A stretch of 12,167 bases of DNA from Phycisphaerae bacterium (GCA_029259995.1 JAJDEC010000002.1:1-12167), one strand, 5' to 3'; shown: positions 1 to 6,168, counted from the stretch's first letter. Translations and numbers: made by a program. The notes: generated by a model not told the origin, from the letters alone.

Positions 1-160
1 GTAAACTACCTGCCATACTTGGCTGCTCATCGCGAACCTCCATGTTCTTGCCGGAACGAAAAAGGTGTAACGATAGCAGCCATTTGTATTTAGCGCAAGA
101 AACAAATCACAACGCGCGCATTCTTCTTCATCGCTGGGGCACGCTCCAAGTACCAGTTTC
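1..160. other. Left-edge stretch without a recognisable gene
   Basis: This stretch looks less GC-rich than the rest of the window and has no start codon with a ribosome-binding site leading into a long frame. One plus-strand frame is open from the left edge to a TAG at 168-170. Its translation has no recognisable motif, so I do not call it a gene. It may be the upstream region of the zinc-ribbon gene or the far flank of a neighbour outside the window. Confidence 0.4.
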
Positions 161-296
161 CGTCCCGTAGGGACAGAATGCGTGCCGCGCGCCTGGCTCA
201 CGCCGTCCTTCCAGGACGGCAATGCGCAGGAAAATGCTCATCGCAATCCCAGCTTTGGAAAGGCTGGGCTATTGTCATTTCGTCCCTGCTGGGCCT
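161..296. repeat. Multi-hairpin palindromic intergenic element
   Basis: Three strong inverted repeats lie in a row. GTCCC/GGGAC with loop GTA is at 162-174. GCCGTCCT/AGGACGGC with loop TCC is at 202-220. CCCAGC/GCTGGG is at 248-268, and its TTT/AAA extension has one bulged G. The segment opens with CGTCCCGTAGGGAC and closes with CGTCCCTGCTGGGCC near 281-295, a degenerate copy of the opening palindrome, so it looks like a bounded unit. Short ORFs across it are in frames disrupted by the palindromes. I recognise the style from dispersed intergenic repeats of planctomycete-like genomes but cannot confirm copy number from one window. Confidence 0.55.
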
Positions 297-418
297 TTGC
301 GAAATGCAGCCGCTCAACACGATGCGATTCGAGCCCGATTTGAAATGTCGGGCCATTGAACCGTAAGTTGGTTGGTGCGGGCCACGATGCGCATCCGCGG
401 GCCCGGAATGGAGCTGAA

Positions 419-1069
419 ATGCACTGTGCAAGCTGTGGCGCAACCTTGCCGGCCAAGTCTCATGTTTGCTGCTACTGCGGTGGCCTCAACGACACGGACC
501 TGCGCGGCGTGGCCAAACAAATCGGTTCCGCCGGCGCCGGCGAGCGGAACTGTCCCGCGTGCGGCGTGGATCTTCATCGAGTCGACGTCTTCGAGAGTGT
601 CGCCATCGAGCGCTGCGAATCCTGCTATGGTCTCTTCTTCCAGCCATCCCAGCTCGAGGCATTGATCGACGGCGCTGTCAGCCATGTCTATGACGTCGAC
701 TTTGGCCGGCTCGAGAGGATGATCGAAGAGGAGGGCGTTCTGCCCGAGCGGAAACAGCGTTACGTCCATTGTCCCGATTGCGGGAAGATGATGAACCGAC
801 AGCGTTTCGGTGCTCGAAGCGGCGTTGTGATCGATCGCTGCGCACAACACGGCGTCTGGCTCGACGCCGGGGAGTTGGGCCAGATCCTCAAATGGGTCAA
901 GGCGGGCGGCCGCATCCACGACGAGCGCCGACAGATTGAAGAACTTCGCCAGGAGAAGCTCAAGGCCAAGGCCGAAATTCGATCGCCGCTCGACCTTCGC
1001 AACGCCTTCGACCACGAGCAGGACGAACTGACGCTTCGGTTGAAGCGACTTTTCGGCGGGTCGCGCTGA
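419..1069 (+). CDS. Three-ribbon zinc protein of the zf-TFIIB type
   Basis: The predicted protein has 216 residues and three zinc-binding modules. The first is an N-terminal ribbon (C3, C6, C17, C20). The second is a zf-TFIIB-like module (C45, C48, C66, C69, followed by GLFF). The third is C118, C121, C141, H144, followed by the family hallmark GVWLDAGEL (146-153), so the last cysteine of this module is a histidine. A charged helical stretch (about 165-190) leads to a basic C-terminus. I start at the ATG at 419 because it has a GGAG (410-413) five bases upstream and places the first CxxC at the N-terminus; a TTG at 356 in the same frame lacks this. There is no signal peptide or membrane segment, so it is probably cytoplasmic. 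The exact role of zf-TFIIB proteins is unknown. Nucleic-acid or protein binding is a family-level guess. Confidence 0.85.
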   Translation: MHCASCGATLPAKSHVCCYCGGLNDTDLRGVAKQIGSAGAGERNCPACGVDLHRVDVFESVAIERCESCYGLFFQPSQLEALIDGAVSHVYDVDFGRLERMIEEEGVLPERKQRYVHCPDCGKMMNRQRFGARSGVVIDRCAQHGVWLDAGELGQILKWVKAGGRIHDERRQIEELRQEKLKAKAEIRSPLDLRNAFDHEQDELTLRLKRLFGGSR

Positions 1070-1097
1070 TTCGCGCAGCGCGTAATCGGCCGGGTGG

Positions 1098-1118
1098 CCC
1101 AGGTTCGAAGAACCTGGG
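1098..1118 (+). terminator. Hairpin after the zinc-ribbon gene, no U-tract
   Basis: A perfect 9-bp stem CCCAGGTTC/GAACCTGGG with loop GAA begins 28 bases after the zinc-ribbon stop codon. No T-run follows it, so it is not a classical intrinsic terminator. Its outer sequence GTGGCCCAG...CTGGGG recurs at the end of the hydrolase gene at 7061-7082. It could act as an mRNA 3'-end stabiliser or weak terminator, or it could be a repeat unit. Confidence 0.45.
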
Positions 1119-1290
1119 GTCACGACTTCCGCCCCGGGCAACGCCAAGCGCCCTTACCGGCCCGACAATTCGAGAAACATCCGCGTATCGGCGCCAGCCC
1201 ACAGGCGCAACACGCACAATTCCCCCGAAGCGCCGACCAGGCAACTCAATAGCCGCCGAAAACAATCGCCCGGAACGCCGTCGCGCCGTC

Positions 1291-1320
1291 GAGTGCCATG
1301 CTTGCTCCCAAAGGAGAAGC
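1291..1320 (-). repeat. GGCAC-tailed hairpin repeat, minus-strand copy
   Basis: Read on the minus strand, this is a GCTT-CTCC / GGAG-AAGC stem (one bulge, 4-base loop) running into GCAAGCATGGCACTC. The tail GCATGGCACTC is identical to the tail of the plus-strand hairpin at 3920-3930. Similar tails are seen at 3970-3985, 5675-5683 and 7271-7280. Confidence 0.5.
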
Positions 1321-1393
1321 TGTCCGGGAATTCGAGACTGAGAATCCCGTGCACCGGGCCATCTAAGAGCATCAGTCTGCTCAACGTGAAGTT

Positions 1394-1466
1394 CGCTCCG
1401 AAGGAGCGCCGGATCGTTGCCACGGGTGGAGCGCAGACCGCGCAGCGGTCAACGCGCAACCCGTGG
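1394..1466. repeat. Nested palindromic structure in the 1119-1717 gap
   Basis: A CGCTCC/GGAGCG hairpin (loop GAA, 1394-1408) is followed by a nested structure. CCACGGGT (1420-1427) pairs with ACCCGTGG (1459-1466), GCGC (1431-1434) with GCGC (1454-1457), and GACCGC (1436-1441) with GCGGTC (1445-1450), leaving loop GCA. The rest of the gap between the zinc-ribbon gene and the lipoprotein gene has only weak coding potential. A 133-codon minus-strand frame crosses this structure and is most likely fortuitous. Confidence 0.5.
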
Positions 1467-1717
1467 AATGCGTCGTACTGCTTTGTTTCCGCCCAGAATG
1501 GGTGGCGGGGGGGAATGACCGAATAGCCTCGCCTCTGGGGGCAAGCATGGGGCAAACTGAGTCCGACGCATTTCGGAAATTCTCAGATTCAGTGGCAGAT
1601 TCTCCCGCCCGGCGGGTACGACCTCCTGTACCCGTGTCGCCGCCATGCGGCATGTCGATTGCTTTTTCCGCTGGGTCGCGAATTTCGCGCGATCTAATGC
1701 ACACAGGAGGATAGCCG

Positions 1718-2788
1718 ATGCGTCGTTTGATGGTCGTTGCCTTGCTGGCCGGATTAATGAGTTGTCTCGCGATGGAGTGCCCTTCCGGTACTGTCGTTCC
1801 CATGGGCGGCGGGCCCGGCGGCGGGACCATAGATCAGTACACAGCCGCACGCATTATCACACCGACGAACAACGGCGACGGTACCATCGGCATAGGCACA
1901 TACGCCATCCCCGCCGATCTGGAGGGTGAAACGTCCTACACGATGCTCCTGGACGGCAAGTCGTCCTGTCTTTCTGATCCGACGCGGATGCGGCCGGCCG
2001 TCAACAATGCGGGCGAACTGCTGGTGCTCGCAAGGCATACCGGCGACTGTGCGACGTACGACAGTTATTTCGTCGCGGTCTATCCGGATGCGACGCGCTT
2101 GAACGGAACACAACAGCCTGTACGCACAGCAATCCTGGAAGATCCGCTGAGTTCATTTTATGGCTACGTGGAGTTGGCCATCGATCGCGAGCGCGACGTG
2201 ATTTACGTCGTCAGCCCGCCGCCGCAGGTCGGCGGACCCAAGATATGGACCATTTACGTTTACGAAGGCACGACGACGGCCGGATTCGACGGCGTCGTGG
2301 CGCCTTCGCGAACCATCATGTTGCCGCGCAACGAGGAGGTTCACGAGATCTTCTATGCAGACAACAGCCTCTATTACTCCTTCGGCGGCATCACGCGAAT
2401 CCCGGACATTGATCAGAAGAGCGGGGAGCTCGACAGCGACGACCTTGAAAAGAACCGCGACTTTACTGGTTTGCTGGCCCTCGATTCCAACAGTCGCGTG
2501 TGGCTGTTGCGACGAAACTTCGAAGAGCCCGGGGTACCGGATAACGGTACGCTTTGGCGCATGAAATCCGATCTCAGCGGCGCGGACCTTGAGGTGCTGG
2601 TGGGGCATTCGTTCCCTGACAGTATTCGGGTCGACGCCAACGGCGTCGTTTACATCAACGGGGTCGGAACAGAGTTGCGAATCTACGACGACATCGAAAG
2701 CGGAACGCCCGGCGAAATTCTGGCGCCCTCACGCGTCGTGACGTCGCTGCTGCTTTATCCGGAGACGCCGTATATTATCGCGGAGTAG
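1718..2788 (+). CDS. Exported probable lipoprotein with propeller-like repeats
   Basis: The 356-residue product starts at an ATG with a strong AGGAGG (1705-1710) seven bases upstream. The N-terminus has two arginines, a short hydrophobic stretch and LMSC at residues 13-16. That is an acceptable though imperfect lipobox, so a lipid-anchored cell-envelope protein is likely; ordinary signal-peptidase cleavage is the alternative. A glycine-rich linker (about 29-37) precedes the mature domain. The body has beta-strand-rich repeats of the kind seen in NHL/propeller proteins, for example IYVYEGTTTAGFDGVVAPSR followed by a YADNSLYYS strand. No enzyme motif was found. It is a convergent neighbour of recR, with only 18 bases between the two stop codons. 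Function unknown. Confidence 0.8.
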   Translation: MRRLMVVALLAGLMSCLAMECPSGTVVPMGGGPGGGTIDQYTAARIITPTNNGDGTIGIGTYAIPADLEGETSYTMLLDGKSSCLSDPTRMRPAVNNAGELLVLARHTGDCATYDSYFVAVYPDATRLNGTQQPVRTAILEDPLSSFYGYVELAIDRERDVIYVVSPPPQVGGPKIWTIYVYEGTTTAGFDGVVAPSRTIMLPRNEEVHEIFYADNSLYYSFGGITRIPDIDQKSGELDSDDLEKNRDFTGLLALDSNSRVWLLRRNFEEPGVPDNGTLWRMKSDLSGADLEVLVGHSFPDSIRVDANGVVYINGVGTELRIYDDIESGTPGEILAPSRVVTSLLLYPETPYIIAE

Positions 2789-2806
2789 CGTGGCAGGCGC
2801 AGGCAA

Positions 2807-3412
2807 TCAATATTCTCTGCGCCCCTCGATCGCATCCTGCAACACTGCCCGCGTTGCGTACTCAATCTGCGAACCGCTCGGCAGGCCTCGTGCCAGCCGG
2901 GTGACAGTGACGCCTTCGATGTCGAGCACCAGGCTCTTGATGTGCAGGGCCGTGCCTTCGCCTTCCATCGTCGGATTTGTGGCGATCACGACTTCCTTGA
3001 TTTCGCCCTGCTTCACGCGCTGCAACAAGGCGCCGATCGTCAGATCGTCAGGCTCCACGCCGTCGAGCGGGGCGATGTGACCGAGCAGGACGTGATAGAC
3101 GCCGCGGATCAGGCCCGTCGCCTCCAGCAGCAGCAGATCCTTGGGCTGCTCGACGACGAAGACCTGCGACGTATCGCGGTTCGGGTCGGAGCAAATAAGA
3201 CACGGGTCTTTTTCCGTCAGGTTGTAGCAGGCGCGGCAGTGGCGGACCATGTCCTTGACGTCGCGGATGGCGGCCGCCAGCGAGAGCGCGACTTTCTTTT
3301 CGGATTTGAGAATGTGAAACGCGAGCCGCTCCGCGCTGCGCGGTCCGATGCCCGGCAGCCGCGCGAATTCGTCCATGAGGCGTTCCAGCGAGGCGGGGAT
3401 GGAGTCGGACAC
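2807..3412 (-). CDS. recR: Recombination mediator protein RecR
   Basis: The 201-residue product matches the usual RecR length end to end. RecR works with RecO, and RecF in some pathways, to load RecA on SSB-coated gaps. Visible parts, in order, are a helix-hairpin-helix (LPGIGPRSAERLAF, 19-32), a zinc finger (C59, C62, C71, C74), a Toprim domain starting at VFVVEQPKD (84-92) with ATNPTMEGEGTA (144-155), and the family C-terminus EGRREY. The start is a GTG. GGAGG at 3424-3428, inside the last codons of ybaB, is its likely ribosome-binding site at a longish spacing of about 11 bases. Only seven bases separate it from the ybaB stop, so the two genes are almost certainly cotranscribed and perhaps translationally coupled. 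Confidence 0.96.
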   Translation of the reverse strand: MSDSIPASLERLMDEFARLPGIGPRSAERLAFHILKSEKKVALSLAAAIRDVKDMVRHCRACYNLTEKDPCLICSDPNRDTSQVFVVEQPKDLLLLEATGLIRGVYHVLLGHIAPLDGVEPDDLTIGALLQRVKQGEIKEVVIATNPTMEGEGTALHIKSLVLDIEGVTVTRLARGLPSGSQIEYATRAVLQDAIEGRREY

Positions 3413-3419
3413 GTTCGGA

Positions 3420-3758
3420 TCAGCCTCCGAACATGTTTTCGAGACCGGGGATGTTCATTCCGCCGGTCAGACTCTTCATCTCGTCCTTCATTCCCTGGGC
3501 CGCCTTCGTCTGGGCCGCGACAACGGCCGCCTTGACGAGGTCCTCCAGCATCTCGACGTCGCCGGCCTTGATCGTCTCGGGATCGATCTTGACATCGACG
3601 AGTTCGAGCTTGCCGTTGACAGTCGCCTTGACGGCGCCGGCGCCGCTTTCGGCGTCGAATTTGGCGGCTGCGACGCGTTCCTGCATTTCCTTCATGCGGG
3701 ATTGCATTTCCTTGGCCTGTTTGAGCATGCCTGCCATGTCACCGAGTTTTCCGAACAT
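3420..3758 (-). CDS. ybaB: YbaB/EbfC family nucleoid-associated protein
   Basis: The 112-residue product is typical in size and sequence for YbaB/EbfC, a small dimeric DNA-binding protein. It opens MFGKLGDMAGMLKQAKEMQ, continues with a Met- and Lys-rich helix (residues 1-32), has the conserved VKATVNGKLELVDVKIDP strand region and a long C-terminal helix, and ends in GLENMFGG. I use the ATG at 3758. GGAG at 3767-3770 lies eight bases upstream of it and overlaps the alternative GTG three codons earlier, which rules that GTG out as the better start. It sits between dnaX and recR as in many bacteria. The 241-base gap from dnaX is long, so it may have its own promoter. Confidence 0.94.
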   Translation of the reverse strand: MFGKLGDMAGMLKQAKEMQSRMKEMQERVAAAKFDAESGAGAVKATVNGKLELVDVKIDPETIKAGDVEMLEDLVKAAVVAAQTKAAQGMKDEMKSLTGGMNIPGLENMFGG

Positions 3759-3898
3759 TGAATTCACTCCTAAGCTGCAAAACGGTTGTTGGAAAGGGAA
3801 TGTTAGTGGCTAACGGCCGATCCTGCACCGTGGGGACGAAACTGGCGTTGATGCCGTTGTTGGGGGCGGTACGGCCTGGGCGGAGCGCGACCGGCGAG

Positions 3899-3930
3899 CA
3901 TGCCGACGTTGGGCGTCGGCATGGCACTCT
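3899..3930 (+). repeat. GGCAC-tailed hairpin repeat in the dnaX-ybaB gap
   Basis: A perfect 10-bp stem, CATGCCGACG (3899-3908) with CGTCGGCATG (3914-3923) and loop TTGGG, runs into GGCACTC. The unit closely resembles the one at 5652-5683, on the other side of dnaX, with a different loop. Confidence 0.6.
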
Positions 3931-3950
3931 GGCGGCGCCTCGCGTGCGAA

Positions 3951-3985
3951 CATGACTTGTCTTGAAGGGCAAGCATGACACCCGC
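3951..3985 (+). repeat. Weaker CATGACACCC-tailed hairpin unit
   Basis: CATG and CTTG arms pair with CAAG and CATG around CTTGAAGGGCAAG, followed by CATGACACCC. The CTTGAAGGG...GCAAG...CACCC pattern is shared with 7248-7282. The stem is weak, so it may be a decayed copy. Confidence 0.35.
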
Positions 3986-3999
3986 GCACCTGTGGGCGA

Positions 4000-5520
4000 T
4001 CATTTGTCGGTCTTTTTCGTGTTGCCGCCGTCTTCGCGGCGGACTTCAACGATCTGGCCGCCAAAGAGGTCCATGGCGGCCTTGACGAGGGGCTCTTCCT
4101 GGGCGGCGCGGATGTCCTCGGCCGTTGTTCGGCTGACAGTTCGGACCGGGCGGGCCGCCGGCGTCATGCCAGCTGCGGACGCGGCCTTGGGCGCAGCCTT
4201 CTTTTCCGGCGGAGGCGACTCGGATTTCACGGGGGCACGGCGCGAGGCGGCCGGCGGAGTTGCGGCCGTGGTTGCGGTCGCGCTAGCGGGTGGGGCGTCG
4301 GCTACCGACTTTTTTTTTACGCTTGCGGCCGGGGCGGATGCGGATGGCGGCGGCGTGGCACTGCCGGCGGGTCGCGCCGGGGCATTTCCCTGGACGGCGG
4401 CGAGGAGCGACTCGATGGACGAGTAGCTCGCGGCTTCGGCCAGTCGCACAACGGCGGCATCGACCAGCGCGCGGCCGCTGCCGCTGGACTTCACGCTGCG
4501 ACGCAGCTCTTCGAAGACGGTGAGCATGTGGACCCATGCGCCGGCGTCGAACTTTGCGGCCTGACCGACGACGCGATCGCGCGTGCCGCCGGGCAGATCG
4601 GCGAGTTCCGTTTCCTTGCCGCAGGTGCGGACGATCATCAGATCGCGGACCTGGTTGATCATCAGGCTGCACCAGTGATCGGGCGTCGCGCCCTGGGCGA
4701 AGATTCTGTCGACGACGCCGAGCGCGGCGGCGGCATCGCCGGATGCGAAGGCGTCGATGAGTTCGGCATTGAGTTCGTCGTGGGCCGCGGGAAACAGTTC
4801 GTCGACAAGCGCTTCAGTGGCCTTGCCGTCCGACAGCGAGAGCACCTGGTCGAGGAGGCTGAGACCATCGCGCATGGAGCCGCGGGCGAGGCGGGAGAGC
4901 CGTCGAACAGCGGCCGCGTCGATCTTTACCTTTTCGCTCTTGCAGATCATTTCGAGCTGCTCGGCGATCTCTTCGGGCGGGATGCTCTTGAAGTCGAAGC
5001 GCTGGACGCGGCTGATGATTGTCGCCGGGACCTTGTGGATTTCCGTTGTTGCGAAGATGAACTTGACGTGGTCCGGCGGTTCTTCCAGCGTTTTCAGCAG
5101 GGCGTTAAACGCGCCCGTGCTGAGCATGTGGACCTCGTCGATGATGTAGACCTTGAATCGGCAGCGCGTCGGTCGATAGATGGCGTTGTTGCGAAGTTCG
5201 CGGATGTTGTCGACGCCCGTGTTGCTGGCGGCGTCGATCTCGATCACGTCCACGTCGTCGCCGCGGGCGATACCGATGCAGGCGTCGCATTCGCCACATG
5301 GCGCAATCGTTGGCTTGTCGCTCTTCAGGCAATTGAGGGCCTTGGCGAGAATTCGGGCCATGGACGTCTTACCGACGCCGCGCGTGCCCGTAAATAGATA
5401 GCCATGATGGATGCGATCGTTCTCGATCGCGTTGCGGATGGTCGTCGTGATGGCGGCCTGCCCGACGACTTCGTCGAAGGACTGGCTGCGGAATTTTCTG
5501 GCGAGGACGGTATAAGACAT
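4000..5520 (-). CDS. dnaX: DNA polymerase III subunit tau/gamma (DnaX)
   Basis: DnaX is the AAA+ clamp-loader ATPase. It loads the beta clamp and, as tau, ties the loader to the polymerase and helicase. The 506-residue product has Walker A GTRGVGKT (45-52), a zinc module (C64, C75, C78, C81), Walker B VYIIDEVH (124-131), sensor 1 FATTE (156-160) and sensor 2 GSMRDGLSLLDQ (214-225). The usual SRC motif reads SRV (170-172): the arginine finger R171 is kept and the cysteine is lost. A Pro/Ala-rich linker begins near 378 and leads to a short tau domain ending with PLVKAAMDLFGGQIVEVRR. An A9 run at codons 401-404 could give truncated gamma forms. The ATG at 5520 gives the canonical MSYTVLARKFR start, though its ribosome-binding site is weak. 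The gene lies between the SRP RNA and ybaB. Confidence 0.96.
   Translation of the reverse strand: MSYTVLARKFRSQSFDEVVGQAAITTTIRNAIENDRIHHGYLFTGTRGVGKTSMARILAKALNCLKSDKPTIAPCGECDACIGIARGDDVDVIEIDAASNTGVDNIRELRNNAIYRPTRCRFKVYIIDEVHMLSTGAFNALLKTLEEPPDHVKFIFATTEIHKVPATIISRVQRFDFKSIPPEEIAEQLEMICKSEKVKIDAAAVRRLSRLARGSMRDGLSLLDQVLSLSDGKATEALVDELFPAAHDELNAELIDAFASGDAAAALGVVDRIFAQGATPDHWCSLMINQVRDLMIVRTCGKETELADLPGGTRDRVVGQAAKFDAGAWVHMLTVFEELRRSVKSSGSGRALVDAAVVRLAEAASYSSIESLLAAVQGNAPARPAGSATPPPSASAPAASVKKKSVADAPPASATATTAATPPAASRRAPVKSESPPPEKKAAPKAASAAGMTPAARPVRTVSRTTAEDIRAAQEEPLVKAAMDLFGGQIVEVRREDGGNTKKTDK
4297..4318 (-). promoter_or_regulatory. A9 slippage site in dnaX with adjoining hairpin
   Basis: On the coding strand the codons read GTA AAA AAA AAG (V401, K402-K404), an uninterrupted run of nine A at 4318-4310. 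Gaining one A (or a -1 shift) gives KKKVGSRRPTR and a TAG at 4285-4283, about 412 residues. Losing one A (or a +1 shift) gives KKSR and a TAG at 4304-4302, about 405 residues. A small hairpin GTCGG-TAG-CCGAC (4309-4297) abuts the run. No Shine-Dalgarno-like stimulator is obvious upstream, so RNA polymerase slippage, as described for Thermus thermophilus dnaX, is more likely than E. coli-type ribosomal frameshifting. Confidence 0.65.
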
Positions 5521-5620
5521 CGTGACGCGTGCCTTTCCGTAGTTCGGCGACCACGTTTGAATATTGCGTGCGGGCGATCAGGCCGACAGCAGGACGAACT
5601 CGCCTGCGATTCCTCGTAGT

Positions 5621-5644
5621 CGGCACTGCTTGAGAGCAGTGCTG
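5621..5644. repeat. GGCACTGCT hairpin upstream of dnaX
   Basis: A 10-bp stem with one G-U pair, CGGCACTGCT with AGCAGTGCTG and loop TGAG. It is the first of three hairpins packed into 5621-5708 between dnaX and the SRP RNA gene. Confidence 0.55.
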
Positions 5645-5651
5645 CCCGCGG

Positions 5652-5683
5652 CATGCCGACCCTAAAGCTCGGCATGGCACCCG
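5652..5683 (+). repeat. GGCACCC-tailed hairpin repeat
   Basis: CATGCCGA (5652-5659) pairs perfectly with TCGGCATG (5669-5676), followed by GCACCC. This is the same unit as at 3899-3930, with a different 9-base loop. Confidence 0.6.
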
Positions 5684-5685
5684 GG

Positions 5686-5713
5686 CACTGGGTGACATGC
5701 ACCCAGTGGCACG
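5686..5713 (+). repeat. Perfect 9-bp hairpin with GGCAC tail
   Basis: CACTGGGTG (5686-5694) and CACCCAGTG (5700-5708) form a perfect stem with loop ACATG, then GGCAC. On the minus strand it lies about 30 bases past the end of the SRP RNA helix, so it might end that transcript. However, no U-tract follows on that strand, and the GGCAC tail places it with the repeat units. Confidence 0.55.
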
Positions 5714-5738
5714 AGTCGCATTGGGAATCCGGGCGGGC

Positions 5739-5872
5739 GGGGGCGTCACTCGAATCCGGCTCGGCTGACCACGGCACACGGTCTGACGCGGGTGGGCTGC
5801 TTGGTTTCCCACCTGACCCGATGCCCATGCCTGAGCGTTGCATGGGGCCGAACCGGATTCGAATGACGCACG
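5739..5872 (-). ncRNA. ffs: Signal recognition particle RNA, 4.5S type
   Basis: SRP RNA binds Ffh and targets nascent membrane proteins to the translocon. On the minus strand the S-domain core lies at 5818-5795: GGTCAGGT, then GG-GAAA-CC, then AAGCAGCC. It aligns base for base with the E. coli 4.5S core, where the apical hairpin is CC-GGAA-GG, so the two closing pairs are swapped in a compensatory way and the loop stays GNRA. The flanks also match: GCAACGCT at 5841-5834 on the 5' side and CGTGTGCCG near 5779-5771 on the 3' side. A 21-bp helix joins 5867-5847 to 5765-5745 with only two G-U wobbles and no mismatch. No Alu-domain UGUAA motif was seen, so it is the small bacterial type. The exact ends are approximate. 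Its position upstream of dnaX matches Bacillus. Confidence 0.95.
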
Positions 5873-5891
5873 CCGCGAAAACGCCCCGTGC
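5868..5891 (-). other. Possible leader hairpin of the SRP RNA precursor
   Basis: On the minus strand GCACG (5891-5887) pairs with CGTGC (5872-5868), and GCG with CGC inside, around TTTT. It would sit in the precursor between the predicted start site near 5907 and the mature RNA. The GGGGCG in it could instead pair with CGCCCC on the 3' side of the RNA, so the mature 5' end is uncertain. Confidence 0.3.
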
Positions 5892-5913
5892 ATGTCCAAC
5901 TGCAAGACGGGCG

Positions 5914-5941
5914 ATTATAGCGGCGGATCGGGATGCGTGAA
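5914..5941 (-). promoter_or_regulatory. Sigma-70-type promoter of the SRP RNA gene
   Basis: On the minus strand a perfect -10 TATAAT (5919-5914) is preceded at 16 bases by TTCACG (5941-5936), a 4/6 match to the -35 consensus. The predicted start near 5907 lies about 35 bases before the RNA helix. It may also serve dnaX by read-through, since no other promoter stands out in 5521-5738. Confidence 0.7.
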
Positions 5942-5999
5942 GTTGAGGGGTTGGATTGAAATGCAATATTGAAGTGTCATTTGAGCCGATGGCGTCGGT

Positions 6000-6168
6000 T
6001 CCGAGCCACGACCGTCAGGGAGTGGGCCAGCAAAGCCGAGGCTGCGATGGGAACAGCTCGATTGGGGGCGCGCAGGCCTTGGCCGAGCAGCCGAATCGTT
6101 CCCCGTATCAATCGAGTAGGGCCGGGCGAACGCACCTGGACCGGACTCCCTGACGGTCGCGGCTCGGA
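6000..6168. repeat. 169-bp element with 24-bp inverted ends
   Basis: Positions 6000-6023 and 6145-6168 are inverted copies of each other over 24 bases with one mismatch. The conserved part reads GACCGTCAGGGAGT on the left and ACTCCCTGACGGTC on the right. Inside, CTCGATTG near 6058 pairs with CAATCGAG near 6108, so the interior can fold too. No protein is encoded and no clear target duplication flanks it. It resembles a miniature inverted-repeat element or a dispersed palindromic repeat. I have the impression that the CCCTGACGGTCGCGGCTC end is widespread in planctomycete-like genomes, but this was not checked. Confidence 0.6.

Noticed and set aside
161..296. Possible short CRISPR remnant, because of repeated palindromes
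   Set aside because: The palindromes differ in sequence and spacing. There are no direct repeats with regular spacers and no cas genes nearby.
314..1147. 277-codon open frame on the minus strand opposite the zinc-ribbon gene
   Set aside because: It is a GC-rich shadow. The plus frame has ordered zinc ligands and the GVWLDAGEL signature, while the minus frame has no recognisable motif and no ribosome-binding site.
1154..1555. 133-codon minus-strand frame in the 1119-1717 gap
   Set aside because: It crosses the nested palindrome at 1394-1466 and the GGCAC repeat at 1291-1320, has no ribosome-binding site and looks like no protein family. It is probably repeat DNA read as protein.
3739..3981. 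80-codon minus-strand frame between dnaX and ybaB
   Set aside because: It overlaps the ybaB start and the hairpin at 3899-3923, and its composition is Arg/Pro-rich without motifs.
4528..5397. 289-codon plus-strand frame opposite dnaX
   Set aside because: It is a shadow of the AAA+ domain. Its composition is dominated by Asp, Val, Ala and Gly, with no motif.
5686..5708. Intrinsic terminator of the SRP RNA gene
   Set aside because: The stem is perfect, but no U-tract follows on the minus strand and it carries the GGCAC repeat tail, so I list it as a repeat and only mention the terminator option.
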